A stretch of 64,000 bases of DNA. Source: Fidelibacterota bacterium (GTDB lineage: Bacteria > Marinisomatota > Marinisomatia > Marinisomatales > UBA1611). A model generated the notes under the pieces. That model saw only the letters and a list, made by a program, of their open reading frames with translations, was not told the DNA's origin and ran no database searches. Shown one piece after another: positions 1 through 9,374 of this stretch. The stretch lies in the NCBI GenBank assembly GCA_002718285.1, contig PBAR01000038.1, forward strand, positions 8,651-72,650, given 5' to 3'. The position numbers and the translations under genes were made by a program. How positions within the stretch are numbered: position 1 is the first letter of the stretch; each line of letters opens with the position of its first letter.

Positions 1-2151
1 TGGTTCTATCACTACAAGATCCTCTGTTTCTGCAAACGGACCATCCGTTGGGAACGAGAATTGATCTGGCCAAGCACATCCATCACCGGCATCTTGATGA
101 ATATAACGAATCCTTGGAACTCCGCCAAGGCCTCCACCCTCTTCACTTACTTCCGCACCTGTAGAAGCATCCAAGTATCCCCACTTATAGTAAATAAACC
201 AGTTCTGGGGTCCTTCTATATCAAAGGTCATTGAATAGGTTCCATCGTCATTCATGGTTGGCCCGTCAGGATTATGGGAAGTCGTATAGTGATTCAGATC
301 CTGTCCATTTGACCAGCCCTGAACGAAGTTGAGCCATTTATCATGGGTTCTGATATACAGGCTGTCTTCTGCACCGTTAAAATCAGCATGGGTCGATATG
401 TCTATGGTAAACTCAAGGTCCATGCTGTGCCCGTCAGGGATCACATGGCCTGGATATATTTCATAATATGCCTTCAATTCGAGTGCAAGGGGAGTACCGT
501 CATCTGAGAGACCTCCTAGGTTAAATTTAAAATTTCCTTGTTCTCTGGGAGATGTTCCCCATCCGATCCACTCAACTGGTGCAACAGTACTATCACCACT
601 TTCCATTCCGTAGCGTGCTGAGATCGAATCAAGCGACACCTCGCTCAGATGCATATAGTATGAAAATTCATGATTCGTATTTGGCTGAGCCGTTACATTA
701 ATTGCATGACTGAAAATGTTTGTACCTGGAGTCCTCGTCATGGTACACTCTGTACAATCACCCCAATCATTAAAACTTCCCCGTACCTGCATTTCATCTC
801 TTGCGACATTAAAGACACGGTACCCGTCGGACCCTTCTTCATCCAGCCATTCTGTCATATCCACCTGAAACAATATACTCCGCGTAATATCCTGAAAAAG
901 TCTTTTAGGGATAACATAGTCTGTCTCACCATGCAGAGTAACCAGATCAGCATCTAAAGTATATGTGGGGTTACCGCCATGCGATGGATCAATAAGCCAT
1001 TCACCACTGGTTGAACCATCCCAGTTGACCGCACCCCATCCAAAAGTACCAGCTGCAACACTATCTATTGTAACGGACCAGATGGAGTCTCCTGCAACTG
1101 CATCACCATCAGTACCCAAATCATTCATCGGAGTCAGTCTATTATCCCACCATGGAGCACCTTTCCACCTTATGTCACCATTCACATAGTCTCCATTGCT
1201 ATCATGAACAGTAAATATTACTGTTCCAGCACTCACGGCACTGTCCGGAGCTATGGAAAAATTGGTTTGTCCGCTCACGGTGGTCCCCGAAACGGTTACT
1301 TCTGCATTAGGAAAACCTGCCAAAAGCCACTGGCCCCATGTGGTTCCATCATCTTCGATGGCTCCCCACTCATAGGTTCCATCTGTCAAAATTGGATGTT
1401 GACCTGTCCAGATATGGTCGCCTGCTACTGAATCACCGTTTGTTCCGTCATCAAAACCGTTAAAAAGCGCCCAGCCAGATAATACTCCTTTGAACTTTAC
1501 ATCTTCCAGCATCCAGCTTCCGTCATTAATTGTTAAACTAACCAGCGGTGATGTGGAAGGGTCATAGGCTCCAAAATATTTTTCAGTAACTGCTGTCTTG
1601 GGATTTTCTTCTGCGGTATCCCACGCCAAATCACTGTTTGTATGGCTAGTCCAGTATTTTAGCTTGTAGTTTCCTTCTACATTGTCCAGGGTATAGTTTA
1701 CAGTAACGTGGAAGGTATCAGGATCATCTGCAGTAGATGCTGATGTAGTATCCTGATCGCTTACATATACCTGCCAGTGCATGAGAGTATCGGCAGGGCT
1801 GGCAGCCTGCAGGGAATCTTCCCAGCCTGTATCAATCCCTCCCGGATTATCATCAGCTTCATCAGCAGCATTACCAAGATATGTAAATACCCCCGTACCA
1901 TGTTCGGGAGATATGTATGTTATACTATCTATTGTCCAACCAACTGGTTTGTGAACGGCAAAAAGCATAGCCCGGTCATCCGTAGCATCAATGCCGCCGT
2001 CTTTTCTAAATATAACTTCAGTGGTACCTGAAAATGATGTTCCAACTGCACCATGATTAGGGTGTCTTCTATCAACGCTAATTTCAAGACATCCCGATAC
2101 AATAAGAATAATAATAGTGAATACTGGAATTAATATATCCTTTAATCTCAT
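1..2151 (-). CDS. Surface lipoprotein with tandem carbohydrate-binding-like beta domains (C-terminus outside window)
   Basis: An open frame runs from ATG at 2151 to the window edge (717 codons, no stop), so the C-terminus is missing. GAGGAG lies just upstream of the ATG. The N-terminus is a lipoprotein signal with lipobox VSGC (Cys21). Two homologous beta-rich repeats are visible at about residues 200-300 and 311-415. Both carry a GT-GD-VAGD-IW motif and end in a W-G-(E/Q)-W-L strand. A third module follows at about 426-510 and contains VRGSFNDW, typical of starch/glycogen-binding Ig-like folds. No catalytic motif was recognised. A SusE/SusF-like glycan-binding role at the cell surface is inferred from these modules. 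It is divergently transcribed from the symporter/xylA operon, which would fit sugar capture. The specific ligand is unknown. Confidence 0.7.
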   Translation of the reverse strand, partial: MRLKDILIPVFTIIILIVSGCLEISVDRRHPNHGAVGTSFSGTTEVIFRKDGGIDATDDRAMLFAVHKPVGWTIDSITYISPEHGTGVFTYLGNAADEADDNPGGIDTGWEDSLQAASPADTLMHWQVYVSDQDTTSASTADDPDTFHVTVNYTLDNVEGNYKLKYWTSHTNSDLAWDTAEENPKTAVTEKYFGAYDPSTSPLVSLTINDGSWMLEDVKFKGVLSGWALFNGFDDGTNGDSVAGDHIWTGQHPILTDGTYEWGAIEDDGTTWGQWLLAGFPNAEVTVSGTTVSGQTNFSIAPDSAVSAGTVIFTVHDSNGDYVNGDIRWKGAPWWDNRLTPMNDLGTDGDAVAGDSIWSVTIDSVAAGTFGWGAVNWDGSTSGEWLIDPSHGGNPTYTLDADLVTLHGETDYVIPKRLFQDITRSILFQVDMTEWLDEEGSDGYRVFNVARDEMQVRGSFNDWGDCTECTMTRTPGTNIFSHAINVTAQPNTNHEFSYYMHLSEVSLDSISARYGMESGDSTVAPVEWIGWGTSPREQGNFKFNLGGLSDDGTPLALELKAYYEIYPGHVIPDGHSMDLEFTIDISTHADFNGAEDSLYIRTHDKWLNFVQGWSNGQDLNHYTTSHNPDGPTMNDDGTYSMTFDIEGPQNWFIYYKWGYLDASTGAEVSEEGGGLGGVPRIRYIHQDAGDGCAWPDQFSFPTDGPFAETEDLVVIEP

Positions 2152-2369
2152 AATATGATTCTCCTCTATCAGATTATTAATATTTTTTTTTAGTAATCTT
2201 TGTTTAAAAACCAATTAATATAATGCAAAAATGAATTAATAAAATTTCCCAAGTAGCTCTAGTTTAAATGAAATATATTTTTTAATCAAGTCAGAATAAT
2301 TATAATCCAATTATTATCTTAGTAGATTTTAGATCATCATAACAATTTTTAGTCTGGAAGGATTTAGTT
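2152..2369. promoter_or_regulatory. Divergent intergenic region, lipoprotein / symporter-xylA operon
   Basis: This 218-bp very AT-rich spacer separates two divergently transcribed units and must hold both promoters. I could not single out a convincing -35/-10 pair or an operator palindrome by eye. The only clear element is the ribosome-binding site close to its right end, listed separately. Confidence 0.35.
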
Positions 2370-2372
2370 ATT
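2358..2372 (+). promoter_or_regulatory. Shine-Dalgarno AAGGA with probable ATT start codon
   Basis: AAGGA at 2358-2362 is followed by a 7-nt spacer and ATT at 2370. The frame is open only from 2343, after TAA at 2340-2342, and holds no ATG, GTG or TTG before TTG at 2424. TTG 2424 would cut off most of the first membrane helix and has no Shine-Dalgarno of comparable quality. ATT is therefore the best-placed start; CTG at 2385 is the alternative. Confidence 0.5.
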
Positions 2373-3995
2373 AAAATATTCACACTGTTTGACTGGACAG
2401 TCCTGGCAATCTATTTCTCGATATTGCTTGCGATTATATGGTGGGTAATTCAGAAGAAACAGGAATCTGCAAAGGATTATTTCTTAGCAGGACGCAACCT
2501 TGGATGGTTTGTAATTGGTGCTTCTATTTTTGCATCTAATATTGGATCTGAACATGTTGTGGGATTGGCTGGAACCGCTGCCAATAGCGGTATGGTTATG
2601 GGGCACTATGAGCTTCATTCCTGGATTATTCTGCTCCTGGGATGGGTTTTTGTACCCTTTTATATGAGAAGCAGTGTTTTTACCATGCCGGAATTTTTAG
2701 AACGCAGGTACTCATCAGAGTCCAGGTGGATACTGTCCATTATCTCGCTTATAGGATATGTACTGACCAAAGTATCAGCAACAGTATACGCAGGAGCAGT
2801 AGTGTTTCAGACACTGATGGGCATAGAGTTCTGGTCGGGAGCATTGGCAATTGTAATCCTTACAGGAGTTTATACAATTCTTGGAGGTCTTAGGGCGGTT
2901 ATATATACGGATGCTCTTCAGGCCATTATCCTGATAATGGGTTCTTTAACTATATCTGTTATTGGACTCATGAAAATAGGCGGATGGGATAGCCTTGTTA
3001 CAAGTGTAGGCCCAAGTCATTTCAACATGTTCCTCCCTGCTGATCATCCAGAGTTCCCCTGGATAGGAATGGTCTTTGCTCCCCCGATTATAGGTATCTG
3101 GTACTGGTGTACCGATCAGTACATCGTACAGCGCGTGCTTGCTGCAAGCGATGAAACTCAGGCGCGGCGCGGTACAATTTTTGCCGGATATCTTAAACTG
3201 TTACCGATTTTCTTATTCTTCATTCCTGGTCTCATCGCATTTGCCATGGTTAAGTCAGGTCAGTTAAACTACGAATCTTCTGACCAGGCCTTTCCTACTC
3301 TCGTAAAAGAACTGCTTCCCGCTGGAATGCGAGGTCTTGTCGCAGGAGGTCTGCTGGCAGCACTGATGAGTTCCCTCTCTTCCGTATTCAATTCATGTTC
3401 TACTTTATTCACGATTGATATTTACAAAAAACTCAGACCGGAAACAGATGAGAAAAAACTGGTTTTCATTGGTCGAATCGCTACAGGAGCGGTAGTTATT
3501 TCAGGGATACTCTGGATACCGTTTATGAAAATTATTTCCGGAGAACTATATACCTATCTACAAAGTGTCCAGGCATATATTGCGCCACCGATTGCATCGG
3601 TATTTTTAATGGGCATTTTCTGGGAGAGAATTAACTCTCAAGGTGCACTGGCAGCACTGATAGGTGGTTTTTCCGCCGGGATGATTAGATTGATACTTGA
3701 GATTAATAAATCAAGCTTATCCGGACTGTGGTACGATATAGCTGACCTTAATTTCCTATACTTTGCTATTTTTTCTTTTCTTGCCTGTACCGCACTGATG
3801 ATTTCCGTCAGTCTGTTTACACCTCCTCCTGATTATGGAAAATTGAATGGACTTACCTACGGTACAACAGTTGAAAAAGATAAGCTGGCTTCTTCATCTA
3901 CCTGGGACAGAAATGATCTGATTAATTCAGCTGTAATTATCGCTATATTGGTACTGATACTTATTTATTTCTCGCCTATTGGAATCGCAGGCTAG
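2370..3995 (+). CDS. Sodium:solute symporter (SSS/SGLT family)
   Basis: An inner-membrane Na+-coupled transporter of about 541 aa, with the usual 13-14 hydrophobic helices. Family hallmarks are FLAGRNLGW after the first helix, GSEHVVGLAGTAA in the second, YTILGGLRAVIYTDALQ in the middle, and CTDQYIVQRVLAA before AGGLLAALMSSLSSVFNS. This arrangement matches the SGLT branch, which mostly imports sugars such as glucose, galactose or xylose. Xylose isomerase starts 12 nt downstream, so xylose or a related aldose is the likely substrate (inference). The start is unusual: no standard start codon precedes helix 1, and ATT at 2370 is chosen because of its Shine-Dalgarno. The minimal alternative is TTG at 2424. 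Confidence 0.88.
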   Translation: MKIFTLFDWTVLAIYFSILLAIIWWVIQKKQESAKDYFLAGRNLGWFVIGASIFASNIGSEHVVGLAGTAANSGMVMGHYELHSWIILLLGWVFVPFYMRSSVFTMPEFLERRYSSESRWILSIISLIGYVLTKVSATVYAGAVVFQTLMGIEFWSGALAIVILTGVYTILGGLRAVIYTDALQAIILIMGSLTISVIGLMKIGGWDSLVTSVGPSHFNMFLPADHPEFPWIGMVFAPPIIGIWYWCTDQYIVQRVLAASDETQARRGTIFAGYLKLLPIFLFFIPGLIAFAMVKSGQLNYESSDQAFPTLVKELLPAGMRGLVAGGLLAALMSSLSSVFNSCSTLFTIDIYKKLRPETDEKKLVFIGRIATGAVVISGILWIPFMKIISGELYTYLQSVQAYIAPPIASVFLMGIFWERINSQGALAALIGGFSAGMIRLILEINKSSLSGLWYDIADLNFLYFAIFSFLACTALMISVSLFTPPPDYGKLNGLTYGTTVEKDKLASSSTWDRNDLINSAVIIAILVLILIYFSPIGIAG

Positions 3996-4007
3996 TAATT
4001 AACTCCT

Positions 4008-5342
4008 ATGTCTAAGAATATTTTAACAGGTAACCGGGAATATTTCCCGAATATTACCAGAATTGAGTATGAAGGTCCTGATTCTTTAAACCCCTTGGCC
4101 TTTAAATTTTATAATGAAGATCAAATGGTTTCCGGAAAAACAATGCGCGAACATTTTCGTTTTTCCGTGGCCTACTGGCACACATTCTGTGGAACAGGAG
4201 GGGATCCGTTCGGCCCCGGAACAAAAGAATTCCCATGGGATGAATCAGCCGATCCTATGCAGGCATCCTACGATCGTCTTGATGCGGCATTTGAATTTTT
4301 TACAAAACTGGGCATCCCATTCTATTGTTTTCATGATCGTGATATCGCACCAGAAGGATCTACCGTTGAAGAATCAGAGGAAAATCTTTCAGCGATAATT
4401 GAAGCTGCAACAGAAAAACAGAATGAATCTGGAATTAAGCTGTTGTGGGGCACAGCAAACTTATTCTCACATCCAAGGTACATGAACGGAGCGGCAACAA
4501 ATCCAGATTTTAATGTAGTGGCACACGCAGGGGCACAGGTAAAAGCAGCCCTGGATGCAACAATTTCTCTTGGCGGAACCAACTATGTATTCTGGGGCGG
4601 AAGAGAAGGATACTTCTCACTCTTAAATACGGATATGAAACGTGAACTTGATCACCTGGGTATATTTCTTCAAAAATCAAGAGACTATGGAAGAGAGAAC
4701 GGTTTTGAAGGGACTTTTCTGATTGAACCGAAGCCCATGGAACCAGCGAAACATCAATATGATTTTGATGTATCTACAGTTATTGCATTTTTAAAAGATT
4801 ATGATCTAGTTGATGATTTTAAACTGAATATTGAAAATAATCATGCGACGCTCGCAGGACATACTTTTGCTCATGAGGTTCAGACTGCCATTAACTATGG
4901 TCTATTTGGCAGTCTTGATATTAACCAGGGCGATCCTCATAACGGATGGGACACGGATGAGTTTTTACATAATATCTACGATGCAACACATTTAATGATG
5001 ATTCTACTTACCGAAAACGGTATTGGAAATGGTGGAATGAACTTTGATGCAAAAACAAGGAGAAGCTCTACCGATCTGGAAGATATATTTGTCGGTCACA
5101 TTCACTCCATGGATACCTTGGCCAAAGGTCTGCTGATCGCAGAAAAAATCTTAAATAATTCCAATTTTTTACAGTTAAAATCTGATCGATACTCAAGTTT
5201 TGATATTGGACAGGGATCTTTGTTTGAGAATAAAAAATTAAATCTGGAGCAGCTTACGGAAATTGCCAAAGAAACAGGAGAACCTGAAAAGATCAGCGGA
5301 AAGCAAGAAATGTTCGAATCTTTGGTAAATCAGTTTTTATAA
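4008..5342 (+). CDS. xylA: Xylose isomerase
   Basis: Converts D-xylose to D-xylulose (also other aldose/ketose pairs) in the cytoplasm with two divalent metals. At 444 aa it matches the class II family length. Visible signatures are the catalytic HDRD (about residues 109-112, His for ring opening plus Asp), the metal-site strand LIEPKPMEPAKHQYDFD, NIENNHATLAGHTFAHE, and GSLDINQGDPHNGWDTDEF near the C-terminal metal ligands. It lies 12 nt after the symporter gene and 19 nt before a sulfatase, so these look co-transcribed. No xylulokinase is adjacent, so the next step must be encoded elsewhere or the enzyme serves another aldose. Confidence 0.95.
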   Translation: MSKNILTGNREYFPNITRIEYEGPDSLNPLAFKFYNEDQMVSGKTMREHFRFSVAYWHTFCGTGGDPFGPGTKEFPWDESADPMQASYDRLDAAFEFFTKLGIPFYCFHDRDIAPEGSTVEESEENLSAIIEAATEKQNESGIKLLWGTANLFSHPRYMNGAATNPDFNVVAHAGAQVKAALDATISLGGTNYVFWGGREGYFSLLNTDMKRELDHLGIFLQKSRDYGRENGFEGTFLIEPKPMEPAKHQYDFDVSTVIAFLKDYDLVDDFKLNIENNHATLAGHTFAHEVQTAINYGLFGSLDINQGDPHNGWDTDEFLHNIYDATHLMMILLTENGIGNGGMNFDAKTRRSSTDLEDIFVGHIHSMDTLAKGLLIAEKILNNSNFLQLKSDRYSSFDIGQGSLFENKKLNLEQLTEIAKETGEPEKISGKQEMFESLVNQFL

Positions 5343-5361
5343 AAAGATTTTTTTAAAATTT

Positions 5362-6879
5362 ATGATTCCAGCTTTGATCAAAATTGGAAACATTGGTTTT
5401 TTATTTTTCCTTATTTTATCCTTTGGAAACTGTTCTCTATCAAAGAACAAAATAAAAAAAAATGTATTAATGATCATCGTGGATGATTTACGACCTGAAA
5501 TTCAATCGTGGGGCAGAACCGACATCATAACACCAAACCTGGATAAACTTTCTAGAAAGGGTGTTTCATTCCACAATGCATTTGCACAATATGCAAATTG
5601 CAGTCCATCAAGAATAAGCATGCTTACAGGCCTAAGTCCGGAAACTACAGGTCATACAGGGAATCTAAGATCCAAACCTGAATTTTCCAGGCATGTTACT
5701 CTTCCAGGACATTTCAAAGAGCATGGATATTATACCGCTTCTATTGGGAAAGTGTATCATGACGCAAGAGATGACAGAAAATCATGGGACTATTATTTCG
5801 ATCTGGTAAGTCCTGATAAATCATGGACCGATCCAACAAATAGATGGGAATGTTATGCTGACTCGATCAATAATACTTTGTTGGGAACAGATAGACCCGC
5901 AGTTGAAAAAACAGATAAGGATTTAGAAGCATACAAAGACTATCAACTATGTAAGAACGCAATGTCTCTTATTGAAAAACAAAAGGATAATCCTTTTTTT
6001 ATTACTGTTGGTTTTAGGAAACCTCACCTTCCGTTTGCGGCGCCAGAAAAATACTGGGATCTATATGATAGAGAAAATATTAACCTTTCTAAATTTCCAA
6101 TATCACCTGAAAAATCCGATTCAATCGTATATCAGTGGTCTGAACTGTCTTCATACAATTATTACAGTGAGTCCTATAAGACCAGTAACTATAAAAATAA
6201 GATTATAAAAAATAATAAGGCTCGGGAATTGCGCCATGGATATTTTGCTTGCGTTAGTTTCATTGATGATTTGGTGGGGTTGCTGGTAAAAAAACTGGAA
6301 GAATTAAATCTGGATAAAAATACAATTATTGTAGTTACTGGAGACCACGGCTATCAATTGGGTGATCAACAGATATGGGGCAAGCATTCAAACTATCATT
6401 TAAGCACAAGAGTACCTCTTATTATATTTGATCCTTTAATTTCTCCAATAAAAAATATATCGAAAAAATATATTGAGCTTCTGAATCTATACCCATCCCT
6501 TTCGGAACTGGCTTCTCTTCCTGCCCCTGCAAATCTAGATGGGAAAAGTTTTATATCAATTTTTCATGAAAGTGAGCCAAAAGAATTCAATCTATCATTT
6601 AGTCAGTATCAATCTTTTCAAAAGAATACCGATTTCAGCGAGTTAGTATCCTTTGCTCTACATTCAGAAGACTATACCTATATAGAGTGGCAGGATAAAA
6701 AATCCAATTATAAGATTGTAAATAGAGAGCTCTATAATTTAAATCCAGTTGAAAGGCAAAATATTGCAGACAATCCAGTATATAAAAATCAAATTGAAGA
6801 ATTTTCAATGAAATTAAATCAAAAATTCAGACAGTATAGATTAAAGTCATCTAATTTTAAGATTAGTAAAAGGATTTAG
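5362..6879 (+). CDS. Sulfatase lipoprotein, iduronate-2-sulfatase-like (S1 family)
   Basis: Hydrolyses sulfate esters, probably on a sulfated polysaccharide or its oligomers. The N-terminus is a signal peptide with lipobox FGNC, so it should be anchored in the periplasm or outer membrane. LMIIVDDLRPEI near the N-terminus provides the metal-binding Asp pair. NCSPSRISMLTG contains the canonical C-x-P-x-R motif whose Cys becomes formylglycine. VTGDHGYQLGDQ and GKHSNY supply the remaining metal and sulfate ligands. The VDDLRPE start and the HGYQLGD loop are typical of the iduronate-2-sulfatase-type S1 subfamily. It follows xylA and precedes a second sulfatase by 1 nt, indicating co-transcription. 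No formylglycine-generating enzyme is in the window. Confidence 0.9.
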   Translation: MIPALIKIGNIGFLFFLILSFGNCSLSKNKIKKNVLMIIVDDLRPEIQSWGRTDIITPNLDKLSRKGVSFHNAFAQYANCSPSRISMLTGLSPETTGHTGNLRSKPEFSRHVTLPGHFKEHGYYTASIGKVYHDARDDRKSWDYYFDLVSPDKSWTDPTNRWECYADSINNTLLGTDRPAVEKTDKDLEAYKDYQLCKNAMSLIEKQKDNPFFITVGFRKPHLPFAAPEKYWDLYDRENINLSKFPISPEKSDSIVYQWSELSSYNYYSESYKTSNYKNKIIKNNKARELRHGYFACVSFIDDLVGLLVKKLEELNLDKNTIIVVTGDHGYQLGDQQIWGKHSNYHLSTRVPLIIFDPLISPIKNISKKYIELLNLYPSLSELASLPAPANLDGKSFISIFHESEPKEFNLSFSQYQSFQKNTDFSELVSFALHSEDYTYIEWQDKKSNYKIVNRELYNLNPVERQNIADNPVYKNQIEEFSMKLNQKFRQYRLKSSNFKISKRI

Positions 6880-6880
6880 C

Positions 6881-8275
6881 ATGAGTCAAAAACAAATAAT
6901 CACATTCCTATTTTGTATACTGTTTTTTAACTGTAAAGGAAGCAAAGATAAAGGGAAATTTGAAACCCGTCCTAATATTGTACTGATCATCGGCGATGAT
7001 CACGGTTATCCTTATTTTGGATTCATGGGTTCAGATTTTATCTTTACTCCGAATATGGATTCACTTGCAGAGAGTGGCGTAGTGTTTACAAATGGTTATG
7101 TCCCGGAAAATCATTGCAGACCTGCTCTGCAATCTCTGATAACTGGAACACTACCGATAGATTATCAAAGTAAAGTAGAAAAAATAAAATTTGATGAAAT
7201 GCAGAAGGATAGTTTCCTTGAAATGTCGGAAAAGGAACAAAATTCCTGGAAGAAAAACTTTAACTACCATTCCATGAAATATATGCAAACACTCCCTGGT
7301 TTATTGAAAGAAAGAGGGTATGTCAGTTTTCAGGCTGGAAAATGGTGGGAGTATCATTATGAGTATGGTGGATTTACAGATGGCATGACAAAAGGATGGG
7401 TACGGGAAAACAAAAACGGTCGAAACTGGTTTCAACAATTCATGGGGGGTGCAGGCACAGATATCGGCAGAATAACCAATAATCCTGTTTTTGATTTTAT
7501 AGAAAAGAATAAACAGAATCCATTCTTTATCTGGTATGCTCCTCAGCTTCCCCACTATCCATTTGATGCCCCTGATAAGTATATCCAAAAGTATGAAGGA
7601 AAAGGATTTTCAAAATCAGCAATTCAATATTATGCAAATTGTACATGGTTTGATGATTCTGTGGGTGAATTGATAAAATATTTTCGAACCAATAATTTGT
7701 ACAACAATACACTTTTTATCTATGTGAATGATAACGGGTGGGAACAAGAACCAAATCAGGAATATTTTGATGATCCTATGCGATCACACAATGGAGGTGA
7801 CAAGGGAAAACTATCAGTATACGATCAATCATTCCGTACACCGATTATTTTTTCATGGAAAAATAGTTTAAAGAGTAATTTACGCCGAGATGACTTAATA
7901 CATAGTACGGATATTCCTGCAACTATACTTGATTTTACTGGCATTAATATTCCTGATGATTATCATGGTATCTCTTATAAAAATGCAATTTATAATAAAA
8001 CTTTTAATAGCCGTAAGGAGATAATTGGAAATGGGAAAAAAATTAGAGATACAAGCGAAAATGGCGATCCGATGGGATTGGATACTGAATACTATTGGAT
8101 AAGAAAAGGTGAATGGTTTTTTAGCTGGGATAAGGCACATGGGAAAAAGGAGCTTTATAATATAAAAAATGATCCATATAGTACAACCAACTTGACAAAT
8201 GAAAATCTTAGTATTTTATCCGAATTTTCAAAAAAATTGGAGGTCTGGAAAAAAAATCATTCAAAAATTGAATGA
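6881..8275 (+). CDS. Sulfatase lipoprotein with atypical C-R-P-A-L active-site motif
   Basis: A second S1-type sulfatase of 464 aa, separated from the previous gene by a single base. The signal peptide has a Cys after LFFN, indicating a lipoprotein. IVLIIGDDHGYPYFGFMG gives the N-terminal metal site. The active-site segment reads HCRPALQSLITG: Cys, Pro at +2 and the trailing L-x-T-G are kept, but the Arg normally at +4 is Leu. NDNGW and GGDKGKLSVYDQSFRTP match the second half of the metal and substrate site of arylsulfatases. The two sulfatases differ strongly in sequence and are not a recent duplication. Whether the altered motif is converted to formylglycine is uncertain, so sulfatase activity is likely but not certain. 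Confidence 0.82.
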   Translation: MSQKQIITFLFCILFFNCKGSKDKGKFETRPNIVLIIGDDHGYPYFGFMGSDFIFTPNMDSLAESGVVFTNGYVPENHCRPALQSLITGTLPIDYQSKVEKIKFDEMQKDSFLEMSEKEQNSWKKNFNYHSMKYMQTLPGLLKERGYVSFQAGKWWEYHYEYGGFTDGMTKGWVRENKNGRNWFQQFMGGAGTDIGRITNNPVFDFIEKNKQNPFFIWYAPQLPHYPFDAPDKYIQKYEGKGFSKSAIQYYANCTWFDDSVGELIKYFRTNNLYNNTLFIYVNDNGWEQEPNQEYFDDPMRSHNGGDKGKLSVYDQSFRTPIIFSWKNSLKSNLRRDDLIHSTDIPATILDFTGINIPDDYHGISYKNAIYNKTFNSRKEIIGNGKKIRDTSENGDPMGLDTEYYWIRKGEWFFSWDKAHGKKELYNIKNDPYSTTNLTNENLSILSEFSKKLEVWKKNHSKIE

Positions 8276-8281
8276 AAAAAC

Positions 8282-9373
8282 TCAAAAAAATTCGAGGTTT
8301 ATAAATCTTGGTCTGTAAATATGAGCATCATTTTTTATATCATTCCAAAAATCATAGCTTATAGTGTTATAACTGATTAATAGTTTTTTTTCTTCTGATA
8401 AAACAGGATGTGCCTTTGCGTTATAAGAAAGCAATCCGTCAGCTGATTCTGGAGTTTTATAAAGCTCAATTATATTCCCAAAAGGTCCCCATGGACTCTC
8501 TCCTACCCTGCAGGCTACTGTATCTGAAATACCCATAAACTGAAAAATAAGTAGATATCTACCATCATTTAAATGAGTAACACTTAGTTCATTCGAAACA
8601 TGATTTGTAATAGGGGCAATATTATTCCCTTTATCCTGCCACTCCTTACCATCCCAATATTCCCAGTCCGTAAATGATTCAAAGTTATCCGATCTGACCC
8701 TGGAAACGACTAATTTTTTATCCTTATCCATACAGCCGTATACATAGACAAACCCGTCAGAATCAGGCGCTCCTGCCCAATCTGTATTTACATAAATACC
8801 TGCACCAAGATTTACATATCCCCAGGATGGATGTTCAATATGAAAAGGTGTCTTGATTTGTTTATAATTCTTAAATGGGAATTGGGCATTACTATCAATC
8901 TTGATAATTGATACGTCTGGTTCAACAAAATCAAATACATTTTTTCCTGTCCATTTCACATGGTAACCAAAAATATAGATTGATGAATCCATATCCCTGT
9001 TTACAAATCCATCTCCCAACCAAAAGAAATAAGAATCATCAGAAGCTGTTTCCGGTCTGAAAAATGATGCAGGTATTCCTTTTTTATCAGTATTATAGTA
9101 AAAGGTTAAATCCTGCTTTCCTAAACTATCAATCGACGGTTTAGCAAAAGAGTTATGTACCATAGTGTAGTTTTCAGGTTTCCCATTGATAACGTCTCCT
9201 ATAAACGTATCACTAAAATAAACAACTGATGAATCCAAAAAATTATCTGAAGATTCAACCCCATTTATTGAAAAAGAAAATATACCATCTCCTCCGAACC
9301 ATCCCGATTTTCTTTTAAATAATCGTGTCCATTCATCAGCGGGGGTTACAACATAATTTTTTAAATCAAACAT
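8282..9373 (-). CDS. DUF4185/DUF5005-like beta-propeller protein, no signal peptide (paralogue 4)
   Basis: About 363 aa, last gene of the glycan operon. It carries the signature shared by all four paralogues: GWFGGDGIFSFS near residue 24 and VVYFSDTFIG about 20 residues later, each with an invariant Asp, then a C-terminal AYNAKAHP segment, ISYNT and a final YRPRFI. DUF4185-type proteins are five-bladed propellers and some are endo-D-arabinanases (GH183), so a glycoside hydrolase or glycan-binding role is plausible. No N-terminal signal is visible, which suggests a cytoplasmic location. I take ATG 9373, 1 nt after the upstream stop; TTG 9382 is the alternative. It is closest to the propeller of the 11542-13467 protein, sharing the S-E-(L/F)-S-V-T and YNAKAHP segments. 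Confidence 0.7.
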   Translation of the reverse strand: MFDLKNYVVTPADEWTRLFKRKSGWFGGDGIFSFSINGVESSDNFLDSSVVYFSDTFIGDVINGKPENYTMVHNSFAKPSIDSLGKQDLTFYYNTDKKGIPASFFRPETASDDSYFFWLGDGFVNRDMDSSIYIFGYHVKWTGKNVFDFVEPDVSIIKIDSNAQFPFKNYKQIKTPFHIEHPSWGYVNLGAGIYVNTDWAGAPDSDGFVYVYGCMDKDKKLVVSRVRSDNFESFTDWEYWDGKEWQDKGNNIAPITNHVSNELSVTHLNDGRYLLIFQFMGISDTVACRVGESPWGPFGNIIELYKTPESADGLLSYNAKAHPVLSEEKKLLISYNTISYDFWNDIKNDAHIYRPRFINLEFF

Positions 9374-9374
9374 A

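Noticed and set aside
670..2031. Several plus-strand open frames of 74-95 aa
   Set aside because: They lie antisense to the long lipoprotein frame, which has a signal peptide and conserved repeats; their own sequences have no family features.
5362..8275. Two sulfatases as a recent tandem duplication
   Set aside because: They differ in active-site motif and overall sequence and belong to different subfamilies.
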